Source: an uncultured Oscillospiraceae bacterium (GTDB taxonomy: Bacteria > Bacillota > Clostridia > Oscillospirales > Oscillospiraceae). From it: 25,496 bases of DNA. The notes below the pieces were generated by a model, which made no database searches, was not told where the DNA came from, and saw nothing but the letters and a program-made list of their open reading frames with translations. The translations under genes were made by a program, and so were the position numbers. Where the stretch lies: positions 1 to 25,496 of the forward strand of contig CAKTQP010000029.1 of the NCBI GenBank assembly GCA_934597165.1, written 5' to 3'. Below are positions 16,095 to 22,641 of the stretch, piece by piece (the stretch's first letter is position 1; each line of letters begins with the position of its first letter).

Positions 16095-16115
16095 TCTCTG
16101 TCCTTGATACAGAGA
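16095..16115. repeat. Short inverted repeat after the permease stop
   Basis: TCTCTGT (16095-16101) and ACAGAGA (16109-16115) flank a seven-base spacer between the permease stop and its terminator. It could fold in the 3' end of the mRNA. The TCTCTGT arm also occurs at 14345-14351 and 17839-17845 in upstream regions. Confidence 0.35.
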
Positions 16116-16124
16116 CAACACAAA

Positions 16125-16167
16125 AACGGAGCCGACCTTTCTCCGCAGGTCGGCTCCGTTGCTTTTT
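16125..16167. terminator. Bidirectional terminator between permease and regulator
   Basis: A perfect 14-bp stem (AACGGAGCCGACCT, 16125-16138, with 16147-16160) has an eight-base loop. On the + strand it is followed by five T (16163-16167); on the - strand five T follow almost directly. It separates the convergent permease and PucR-type regulator genes. Confidence 0.9.
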
Positions 16168-16173
16168 GCCTAT

Positions 16174-17730
16174 TTAGTCGTGGGTGATCATCCGATTTTT
16201 CCGATACAGGAAGATCTTGAAGGACAGCTGCAAATTGAACAGCAGCTTAGCGTTCTTCTCCCCGGACAGGTCGATGCTGCACAGCTGCTCGATCTGCTGG
16301 ATGCGGTAGTTGATGGTGTTCCGGTGGATGAACAGCATCTGTGCCGCCTGTGCCTTGTTGAACCCGGTCTCCGCGTACACCCGCAGGGTCTCGAACAGTT
16401 CCCCGCCCTTCTTCCGGTCATAATCCGCCAGCTGCTTCAGGGCCGGGTGATAGCAGTGATCCAAAAACTGCTCCTCCTTCACCTGATCCAGGATGATGTA
16501 GAGCACATAGTCCAAGTAGAAGAAGAAGTGCCCCACCGAATCGGTGCGGGTGCTGAACTCCAGCACCTTGTTGGCCTGGTTGAAGTGCTCGCCGAACTCG
16601 GAGATGTCCGAGAAGACGTTGCTCACCCCCACCAGCAGGTTCTGTTTCTCCGCCATCTCCTGGAGCTGCGCCCACTTGTCCTCCGGCAGCTCCCCATTAC
16701 TCTGGGTGCTGACCAGACAGACCAGGGAGGAATGCCAGGGGAAACAGGGCTGATCCACCAGGATCTTGGTCAGCTCCGGCATGAGGATGTAGGTGTAGTA
16801 ATCGGTGTCCTTGGAGTATGGGGTGCGGATGACCATGGCACGCATGTACTTTTGGAATTTCAGGCCGCTGATCTTGGCACGGAGGTTGGTCTCCGCCGGA
16901 GTAGCGCCAGCCACAGCGTCCAGGAGGATGTTGGTGCGCATGATGGAGCGATAGTCGTTGATGCGATCCATGTCCTTCAGCCGCAGGATGCCCTCCTTCA
17001 CCCTGTGGGCGAACAGGGGCAGCATCTTCCGGGTGTAGCTGTCAAAGGCCGGACGGCTGTTCAAAGCGAACACATATCCCAACGAGGCGTTATTATGCCA
17101 CAGCGGTTCGACCATAATATACTTGTCCATCTTCTGGCAGTACAGCTCCACCACGTGGCTGTTCTTGGGCACATTCAGCTGCCGCCGCTGGAGGTTGATG
17201 TAGTCCATCAGCGTCTCGTCGCAGTAGCCCTGATAGATGCTGTTCATCCAGACGGGCACGTCCACGTAGAAAGGCTCCGAGTGCTCGATGATCTTGCCGG
17301 AAATGTCGATGGCCACGAACAGGTTGCCGGTGTAGGTGGCGGCGTCGGTGAAGATGGTGCGCAGGTCTACGCCGGAGATGAGCTTGGTCACGATGTCGCC
17401 GTACTGGGCTTGCAGCTCCGGCGTCTCGCACAGCTGCAATTTCACATACCGGAACACCTCCGCCAGAGAAAGCCCGTCCCGGATCTTGGCGCAGTTCTGC
17501 AGGCTCTTCTCCCGGAACTCCGGCACCTCCCCCTGATAGATCAGGCAGGTGGGGAGCTTGGTGGCGGGGCCGATGTCCTCCGCTCGGATGAAGTACACCG
17601 TCCGGGCGTACAGATGCTGGCAGTTGCGATCCATCAGGTTCAGATCCTCTACCTCGCAGTCCTCCTCGACCACCACGTCTGTCACCATATCTGCTTTGTT
17701 CAAAATGTCCATCAACAGCGAAAATTTCAT
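16174..17730 (-). CDS. PucR/CdaR-type transcriptional regulator
   Basis: 518 residues. The C-terminal helix-turn-helix lies at about 457-483 (FNKAQAAQMLFIHRNTINYR and following), preceded by HPALKQLADYDRKKGGELFETL, the layout of the PucR C-terminal HTH domain. The middle part (about 200-420) resembles the GGDEF-like and sensor parts of CdaR proteins, and the N-terminal 150 residues are an uncharacterised input region with no membrane helix. Such proteins usually activate catabolic genes in response to a small metabolite, so the adjacent permease and divergent CoA operon are the natural targets; this is inference. GAGAGG lies three bases before the ATG. A second protein of the same layout is encoded at 22642-24243. 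Confidence 0.85.
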   Translation of the reverse strand: MKFSLLMDILNKADMVTDVVVEEDCEVEDLNLMDRNCQHLYARTVYFIRAEDIGPATKLPTCLIYQGEVPEFREKSLQNCAKIRDGLSLAEVFRYVKLQLCETPELQAQYGDIVTKLISGVDLRTIFTDAATYTGNLFVAIDISGKIIEHSEPFYVDVPVWMNSIYQGYCDETLMDYINLQRRQLNVPKNSHVVELYCQKMDKYIMVEPLWHNNASLGYVFALNSRPAFDSYTRKMLPLFAHRVKEGILRLKDMDRINDYRSIMRTNILLDAVAGATPAETNLRAKISGLKFQKYMRAMVIRTPYSKDTDYYTYILMPELTKILVDQPCFPWHSSLVCLVSTQSNGELPEDKWAQLQEMAEKQNLLVGVSNVFSDISEFGEHFNQANKVLEFSTRTDSVGHFFFYLDYVLYIILDQVKEEQFLDHCYHPALKQLADYDRKKGGELFETLRVYAETGFNKAQAAQMLFIHRNTINYRIQQIEQLCSIDLSGEKNAKLLFNLQLSFKIFLYRKNRMITHD

Positions 17731-17819
17731 AGACCTCTCAACTCCTCACGTTCCTACGGTAATCCGCCCATGGCAAAGATTATTTTTTCTTCGGTTCCAA
17801 TAGGCTCAATGTATTGTTA

Positions 17820-17848
17820 ATTTTGTAACATTCCGCTTTCTCTGTCAA
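17820..17848 (-). promoter_or_regulatory. Candidate promoter of the PucR-type regulator at 16174-17730
   Basis: On the - strand a perfect TTGACA (17843-17848) is followed after 17 bases by CAAAAT (17820-17825). The motif AACATTCC (17827-17834), shared with the upstream region of the second regulator, lies in the spacer, and TGTTA-N6-TAACA (17815-17830) overlaps the -10. This arrangement is compatible with autoregulation. Confidence 0.5.
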
Positions 17849-18110
17849 TATTCGTTCTCCCATAATTGCTTTTTCAATTTTGTGCGCCCTGCACAACGGA
17901 TTTGCAAGGATGTTCTAAATCGTGACAGATTTTGAAATATATCTGAAATCTCACCCTTTTTCTCCGATTCTTTGTAAAACGACACGCTTTTTGACAAGAA
18001 AGTTTCCATTTCTTTTTTCAACCGCCCCACCTCCCTCTCTGCCCCCTCCCCACCCATTGGTCCTTTGGCACAAAAACCAGAGTTTTTTCGTCACCGTCGT
18101 AAAAAAGCAC

Positions 18111-18139
18111 TTGACTTAAAGTGGACTTTCAGTTATATC
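18111..18139 (+). promoter_or_regulatory. Candidate promoter of the esterase gene
   Basis: TTGACT (18111-18116) is followed after 17 bases by TATATC (18134-18139), about 55 bases before the start codon of the esterase. The -35 matches five of six and the -10 four of six consensus positions. Confidence 0.5.
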
Positions 18140-18193
18140 ATAAGCAAAACCATCCACCCCCAGCCCCCACGCTGGCGCAAGGAAAGGAGTCCT

Positions 18194-19231
18194 GTGAAAG
18201 ACGCTATGAAGAACCGAACCCGAATCCTCTGTCTGACCCTTCTCATTGTCCTGGTGCTGGCCGCCGTGGTCGCCGTCCTCTGGCGTCCCGCTGGACAGTC
18301 CACTTCCACGCCATCCCCCTCCAGTCTGACCGAACCAGCCGCCTCCGTCTCCCAACCCGCCCCCGCACCCCAGCCCTCCAAAGCAGTGCAGCAGGAGATC
18401 CAGCGGTACGCCAAAGAGGCCAACGCCGACGGCATCGTGACCGAGACGCCTGACCCCTATTTCATCGAAAAGCAGCCCGGCTTCGACTACCGCGACCCGG
18501 AGACCATCACCTACCACTCCGGTCTCACCCAGACCACCCGCCACGCCATGGTCTTCCTGCCGGCGGACTATTCCGAAGAGAAGACCTACCCAGTGCTCTA
18601 CCTGCTCCACGGCTACGGCGGTAGCCACCGCACTTGGCGGAACAAATCGGCGGACGTCATCCTTCAAAACCTGTACTACTTCGAAAATGTGCCGGAGATG
18701 ATCGTGGTCTGCCCCAACAGCAACGTGAACCAGGCGGAGAGCGTGGAGGGTCTAAGCTTCTGGGAGAGCGTAGAGCCCTTCGACCGGACACCGGACGAGG
18801 TCGTGGACTACCTGATGCCCTATATCAACCAGCACTACCCGGTCAAGACCGGCCCTGAAAACACCGCCGTGGCAGGCAACTCCATGGGCGGCCGCAACGC
18901 CCTGGCACTGGCCTACCGCCACCCGGAGCTGTTCGGCTACGTAGGTGCCTTTTCCTCCTCCACCGCCGTAGCAGCTGCCAACGGCAACGTCATGTCCACC
19001 CCGCTGCAGGATCTGTCCCTGCCGGACGGCGCACCGCCCTTCCAGCTGCTGTTTTTGGCTGTGGGACGGTCGGACAACGTGTGCGGCAATGTGACCTATG
19101 AGCTGGACAACTATATGAACCAGCAAGGTATCAAACATCTGTTCTATGACACTACCGGCGGACATCAGAACGTGGTGTGGCAGAATGCCCTGTATAACTT
19201 CGGGAAGAAGTTGTTTCGGACGGATTCGTGA
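18194..19231 (+). CDS. Membrane-anchored or secreted alpha/beta-hydrolase esterase (esterase D/feruloyl-esterase-like)
   Basis: Start chosen at GTG 18194, 345 residues, four bases after AAGGAG; ATG 18206 is the alternative (341 residues). The frame is open further upstream, but those codons overlap the promoter. A basic N-terminus and hydrophobic helix (about 10-30) without a clear cleavage site suggest a signal anchor, followed by a Ser/Thr/Pro/Ala-rich linker (35-65). The hydrolase domain has HGYGG (139-143), the nucleophile S230 in GNSMGG, and probable D294 (GRSDN) and H324 (GGHQN). It fits the PF00756-type esterases found as feruloyl or acetyl-xylan esterases, so it may release acids from plant esters outside the cell; the substrate is not proven. 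It stands alone between a divergent regulator and a terminator. Confidence 0.85.
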   Translation: MKDAMKNRTRILCLTLLIVLVLAAVVAVLWRPAGQSTSTPSPSSLTEPAASVSQPAPAPQPSKAVQQEIQRYAKEANADGIVTETPDPYFIEKQPGFDYRDPETITYHSGLTQTTRHAMVFLPADYSEEKTYPVLYLLHGYGGSHRTWRNKSADVILQNLYYFENVPEMIVVCPNSNVNQAESVEGLSFWESVEPFDRTPDEVVDYLMPYINQHYPVKTGPENTAVAGNSMGGRNALALAYRHPELFGYVGAFSSSTAVAAANGNVMSTPLQDLSLPDGAPPFQLLFLAVGRSDNVCGNVTYELDNYMNQQGIKHLFYDTTGGHQNVVWQNALYNFGKKLFRTDS

Positions 19232-19243
19232 GATTTGACCGTA

Positions 19244-19278
19244 AAAAATCCCCTCACAAGGACTGTGAGGGGATTTTT
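19244..19278. terminator. Bidirectional terminator between esterase and flavoprotein genes
   Basis: A 15-bp perfect stem (AAAAATCCCCTCACA, 19244-19258, with 19264-19278) with loop AGGAC. A-tract and T-tract ends make it work on both strands. It lies between two convergent genes. Confidence 0.92.
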
Positions 19279-19286
19279 GTTGCGAT

Positions 19287-21230
19287 TTACAGCTGACTTG
19301 CCGCCAGATAACCACTCTCCACTGCATAAGCGATGTTCCCATACTGGACACAAGTGCCAATCGCGTGACAGTTGGGGAAGGATGCGAACTGCTGGGCAAA
19401 GTCCTGGTTGGGGCGCATCCCCATGGCCAGGATGACTGCATCACAGGGTGCCGTTTTCCGCGTCCCATCCTCGGTCTCGAAGACGCAGCTGTCCGGGGTG
19501 ATCTCCACCAGCTTGTGGCTGGTGTACTGAGGCACTTCTCCCAGACGGTGCTCGATGTCGATGATGTTCTGGAAATGCTCTCCGTGTGCCACCTCCGGCA
19601 GCAGGTCGTAGACGGAGACCTGGTTGCCCTTGCTGTGCAGGTATTCCGCCGTCTCCAGACCGGTCATGCCCGCGCCGATGACCACTACAGTCTTGCCTTC
19701 CAAGTTGAACTTACCGGTGAGCAGGTCGGAGGCAGTGTGCACCTGACTGCCGTGGATGCCGGGGATGCGGCCAGGAATAAGGGGGGACGCGCCAGCGGCC
19801 ACCAGGACAGCATAAGGGTGCAGCTCCGCCACCGCTTCCGGCGCAGCAACCTGTCCCAGACGAACGGTGACGCCCAGCTTGTCCAACTGATGGGTCAGGT
19901 AGCGGACAAAGGCCAGGATCTTCTCCTTGTGGGGTGGCTTCGCCGCCTGGAGGAGGGCGCCGCCCAGCTGGTCATTCTGCTCCCACAGGGTGACTTGGAA
20001 CCCACGCAGCGCCAGCACCCGTGCCGCTTCCATACCGGCAGGACCGCCGCCGAGGACTGCCACGGGACGGCCATCGCCATCCTGACGCAAGGTGCTGCGG
20101 GTACACTCGAAGGCACCCTGGGCGTTCACGGCACAGTGCATCTCGCCGCAGGCCATGGTCTTCATGCAGTTCAGGCAGGAGATGCAGGGTCGGATGTCCT
20201 CATCCCGGCCTTCCAGCGCTTTATTCGTCCACTCCGGATCGGCCAAGTGGGCACGGGCGGAGCCGACAAAGTCACAGACACCGTCCTTCAGCAGTCCTTC
20301 GGCGTAGTCCGGTTCCCGGATCATGGCAGTGCAGACCACCGGAATCTCCACCACCTGCTTCAGCTCGTGAGCCAGCTCCACCTTCCAGCCCTGGTCAAAT
20401 CCAGTCGGCTCCCAGGCGGTGTTCATGGTCTCATAAATGCCCGAGCTGACGTCCAACAGGTCTGCTCCAGCGGCCTGGAACAGCTTGGCGTACTCCTTGG
20501 ACAGCTCCAGGGTGATGCCAGCCTCACGGGGCAGGCCGATATAGTCCAGGTATTCACAGGCAGAGATGCGGATGGCGATGGGGAACTCCAGCCCACAGGC
20601 ATCCCGGATGCCGTGGATGATCTCCAGGGCGAACCGGGCGCGGTTGGCCACGGAACCGCCGTAGTGGTCGGTGCGGTGGTTGGTGTAGGGGCTCAAAAAC
20701 TGGTTGATGAGATAGCCGTGGGCGGCGTGGATGAGCACCCCGTCCACCCCGGCCTTCTGACATCGGATGGCGCCGTTGATGAACTTCTGCACCATGCAGG
20801 CGATCTCCTCGGTGGTCATCGCGATGACCGGTTGGTGGGTCAGCCCGCACTGGATGGCGCTGGGGGCGAACATCCGGCGTCCGCCGTTGAGGGCACTATC
20901 CCCCTGGCGTCCAGGGTGGTACAGTTCTACAAAGAACGCACAGCCATAGGGGTGCAGGGCGTCCATGAGCTGGCGGTAACCGGGGATGAGCCTGTCGTCG
21001 TCGATGCACAGGTTTCTCGGGTTGGCACGGCCGGAGTTGGAGGCGACGGAGACGGCTTCGCTCATGATGAGGCCCACGCCGCCTTTGGCACGGGCTTCAT
21101 AGAAGGCGATGTCCTCCGCGCTCATGGAGCCGTCCAGATTGGACAGGGCATTGCCCATGGCTTCCATGATGACACGGTTTTTCACAGTGAGGGCGCCGAT
21201 CTGGCCTGGGGAACTGAGGTATGGTCTCAT
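19287..21230 (-). CDS. Old-Yellow-Enzyme-type iron-sulfur flavoprotein (2-enoate reductase/FadH/BaiCD-like)
   Basis: 647 residues. The N-terminal FMN barrel runs to about 340 and includes VELYHPGRQG (101-110) and HAAHGYLINQFLSPYTN (168-184). A 4Fe-4S cluster is suggested by C349-x2-C352-x2-C355-x10-C366, close to the trimethylamine dehydrogenase pattern. The FAD domain has GGGPAGMEAA (394-403), and the NAD(P)H domain VIGAGMTGLETAEYL (517-531). Relatives reduce activated C=C bonds in enoates, dienoyl-CoA or bile-acid intermediates. With the nearby acyl-CoA operon a role on unsaturated acids is plausible, but it is separately transcribed. GGAAAAGGAG lies upstream of the ATG, and it follows the LRR gene by 21 bases, so those two form an operon. 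It ends at a bidirectional terminator. Confidence 0.9.
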   Translation of the reverse strand: MRPYLSSPGQIGALTVKNRVIMEAMGNALSNLDGSMSAEDIAFYEARAKGGVGLIMSEAVSVASNSGRANPRNLCIDDDRLIPGYRQLMDALHPYGCAFFVELYHPGRQGDSALNGGRRMFAPSAIQCGLTHQPVIAMTTEEIACMVQKFINGAIRCQKAGVDGVLIHAAHGYLINQFLSPYTNHRTDHYGGSVANRARFALEIIHGIRDACGLEFPIAIRISACEYLDYIGLPREAGITLELSKEYAKLFQAAGADLLDVSSGIYETMNTAWEPTGFDQGWKVELAHELKQVVEIPVVCTAMIREPDYAEGLLKDGVCDFVGSARAHLADPEWTNKALEGRDEDIRPCISCLNCMKTMACGEMHCAVNAQGAFECTRSTLRQDGDGRPVAVLGGGPAGMEAARVLALRGFQVTLWEQNDQLGGALLQAAKPPHKEKILAFVRYLTHQLDKLGVTVRLGQVAAPEAVAELHPYAVLVAAGASPLIPGRIPGIHGSQVHTASDLLTGKFNLEGKTVVVIGAGMTGLETAEYLHSKGNQVSVYDLLPEVAHGEHFQNIIDIEHRLGEVPQYTSHKLVEITPDSCVFETEDGTRKTAPCDAVILAMGMRPNQDFAQQFASFPNCHAIGTCVQYGNIAYAVESGYLAASQL

Positions 21231-21251
21231 AAGAGGGGTGCTCCTTTTCCA

Positions 21252-22118
21252 TTAGATTTTTGCTTCCACATCAGCGGGAAGGATACGGTGGGGCCAGTGC
21301 TGCTCCTGCGCCCACTGGGCGGCATAGGAGTCCGGCTCCACCAGCAGCAGCGGCTGCTGGCCGCCGGACGGGCCGAAGGGCATCTGGCCAAGGGACTGGA
21401 CAGCCGCTGGGATGCGCAGGGTCTTTAGACCGGTACAGCCCCAGAAGGCCATGGAACCGATGCGTTCCACGGTCTCCGGCAGAGTCAGGTCAGTCAGAGA
21501 ACTGCAATTACACAAGGCGCTGTCCTGAACCACCTCCAGCCGGTCGGGCAGGCGGAGGTGGTAGAGGGATCTACAGTCGTAGAGGGTCAGGAGGGACAGG
21601 GTGCGCAGGCCATGGGGCAAGGTAAGGGATTCCAGGTGGACGCAGCCACTGAAAGCCGCTTCCCCCAGGTGGGTGACGGCGTCTGGAATGTCCATGGACT
21701 GAAGGAAATGGCAATGGGTAAAGGCGTCGCTTTCGATGCAGCGCAGGGTCTGGGGCAAGGCGACCTGCTCCAAACTGATACATTTGCAGAAGGCCATCCG
21801 TCCAACGGTCTCCACCCCCTCCGGCAAGGTCACCTGCCGGAGCTTTTTCTTGTGGTAGAAGACCCCCTTCCCCAGCTGGGTCACCGGCTTCCCGTCCAGC
21901 TGGGCAGGCACGTCCACCTGGGCGTTCTCCCCTCGATAGGCGATGAGGGTGACGCCTTCCGGTGTGGCCTCGTAATCCCACTGGGCTTTCAGCCGCTGTT
22001 GGAGAAGGGCTTGGAGGGTTTCCTTGGTATAAGTGACACCGCAGAGGGTACACTGGATTTGACCGGATGCTTCCACGGTCAGGGTACCGCCGCAGACTTG
22101 ACAGGTGAGAACAGACAT
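21252..22118 (-). CDS. Zinc-ribbon leucine-rich-repeat (BspA/LRR_5-type) protein
   Basis: 288 residues from the ATG at 22118, which has GGAG ten bases upstream; an earlier in-frame ATG at 22178 has no clear ribosome binding site. The N-terminus has a zinc ribbon (C6-x2-C9, C23-x2-C26). A short linker is followed by about seven repeats of 23 residues from about 78 to 250, with the pattern L..V.LP..V..IG..AF..C..L. There is no signal peptide, so it is probably cytoplasmic, unlike secreted BspA adhesins. Proteins of this layout are common in gut Clostridia and have no known function; protein binding is likely. It is the first gene of a pair with the flavoprotein at 19287-21230, which is an odd partner. 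Confidence 0.85.
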   Translation of the reverse strand: MSVLTCQVCGGTLTVEASGQIQCTLCGVTYTKETLQALLQQRLKAQWDYEATPEGVTLIAYRGENAQVDVPAQLDGKPVTQLGKGVFYHKKKLRQVTLPEGVETVGRMAFCKCISLEQVALPQTLRCIESDAFTHCHFLQSMDIPDAVTHLGEAAFSGCVHLESLTLPHGLRTLSLLTLYDCRSLYHLRLPDRLEVVQDSALCNCSSLTDLTLPETVERIGSMAFWGCTGLKTLRIPAAVQSLGQMPFGPSGGQQPLLLVEPDSYAAQWAQEQHWPHRILPADVEAKI

Positions 22119-22361
22119 GGGAAAACAGCTCCAATCAATGATTTTTTCGACACAGAAATGTTGTACTCCGACTTTCATTTTACTGCATCCGCCAGCCGTT
22201 GTCGTGGTCGTTTCTTTTCAAAATAACCGGTGTAACTGAAAAGAACGGACAAAAATCCACTGGTGGATGACTACGGTCGGAGACGAAAAAACTGCAAGAA
22301 AATGTGAAAAAATTACGAGGAAATCCGGATAGAACCGCGTTTTTTTATGGAATTTCTTACG
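22119..22361. other. Spacer upstream of the LRR gene
   Basis: About 240 AT-rich bases with no coding frame. ACCGGT occurs near 22226. No promoter for the - strand LRR gene is convincing by eye. The region runs into the candidate small-RNA promoter on the opposite strand. Confidence 0.4.
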
Positions 22362-22391
22362 ATGACAAATCCAGCTCCCTCATGCTATGAT
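22362..22391 (+). promoter_or_regulatory. Strong candidate promoter of a small RNA
   Basis: ATGACA (22362-22367) is followed after 18 bases by TATGAT (22386-22391). The -10 is preceded by TGC (22383-22385), an extended -10 element. Transcription would begin near 22398. No + strand gene lies downstream before the terminator at 22518-22557. Confidence 0.6.
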
Positions 22392-22397
22392 AAGGTC

Positions 22398-22560
22398 ACA
22401 GAGCACCAGCGGAGTCCAGCAGGCACCCTCCCTTACTCTTTCCGCCTGTCCGCAGCAGGGCGCTTTGTTCCTCTTTGATTTGAAGTATTAGAACCCCAAA
22501 CTGAAAATAACGGAGGAAAAAACACCTTCCCGGTCTTATCCGCGGGAAGGTGTTTTTCTT
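22398..22560 (+). ncRNA. Candidate structured small RNA (about 160 nt)
   Basis: The segment between a good + strand promoter and a strong intrinsic terminator holds no open frame with a ribosome binding site. It can fold. ACAGAGC (22398-22404) at the predicted 5' end pairs with GCTTTGT (22462-22468) with one G-U pair. Inside it GCGGA (22409-22413) pairs with TCCGC (22449-22453) and CAGGC (22420-22424) with GCCTG (22444-22448). TTCCTC (22468-22473) can pair with GAGGAA (22513-22518), competing by one base with each neighbouring stem. The long bulged stem recalls 6S-type RNAs, but no conserved 6S sequence is recognised. It may be a trans-acting RNA or an orphan leader. Confidence 0.45.
22518..22557 (+). 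terminator. Intrinsic terminator of the small RNA
   Basis: AAAAACACCTTCCCG (22518-22532) pairs perfectly with 22543-22557 around a ten-base loop; the descending arm ends in five T, then CTTTCCCCC. On the - strand it also ends in a T run, so it can back up the next terminator for - strand transcripts. Confidence 0.85.
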
Positions 22561-22576
22561 TCCCCCACCTGCCGGC

Positions 22577-22619
22577 AAAAAAACACAGCAGCGTCTCCCA
22601 GGCGCTGCCGTGTTTTTTT
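22577..22619 (-). terminator. Terminator of the second PucR-type regulator
   Basis: A 17-bp stem with one A-C mismatch (22577-22593 with 22603-22619) encloses a nine-base loop and has seven A on one side and seven T on the other, so it can act on both strands. It lies 22 bases after the regulator stop, and only 19 bases from the terminator at 22518-22557. Confidence 0.88.
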
Positions 22620-22641
22620 CATTCATGGAGCGGAGCAGGCG

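Larger units (their letters stand above)
17731..18193. promoter_or_regulatory. Divergent spacer between PucR-type regulator and esterase genes
   Basis: 463 bp, mostly AT-rich. Besides the two candidate promoters it contains TGTTA-N6-TAACA (17815-17830), CAGAT-N10-ATCTG (around 17922-17945) and an unusual C/T-rich tract at about 18022-18055 in otherwise AT-rich DNA. No gene is supported; a 70-codon - strand frame at 17845-18057 was considered and rejected. Confidence 0.5.

Noticed and set aside
17845..18057. A 70-codon - strand frame with AAAGGA near its ATG
   Set aside because: Its first codons are only the complement of the pyrimidine-rich tract, it overlaps the candidate promoter of the regulator at 16174-17730, the ribosome-site spacing is very short, and the product resembles no protein I know.
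22398..22560. 6S RNA
   Set aside because: The length and long bulged stem are suggestive, but I could not recognise the conserved central bubble or closing stem of 6S RNA, so the call is left as an unassigned small RNA.
22396..22626. A 76-codon - strand frame across the two terminators
   Set aside because: It consists mostly of hairpin and A/T-tract sequence and overlaps the candidate small RNA; no ribosome binding site is seen.
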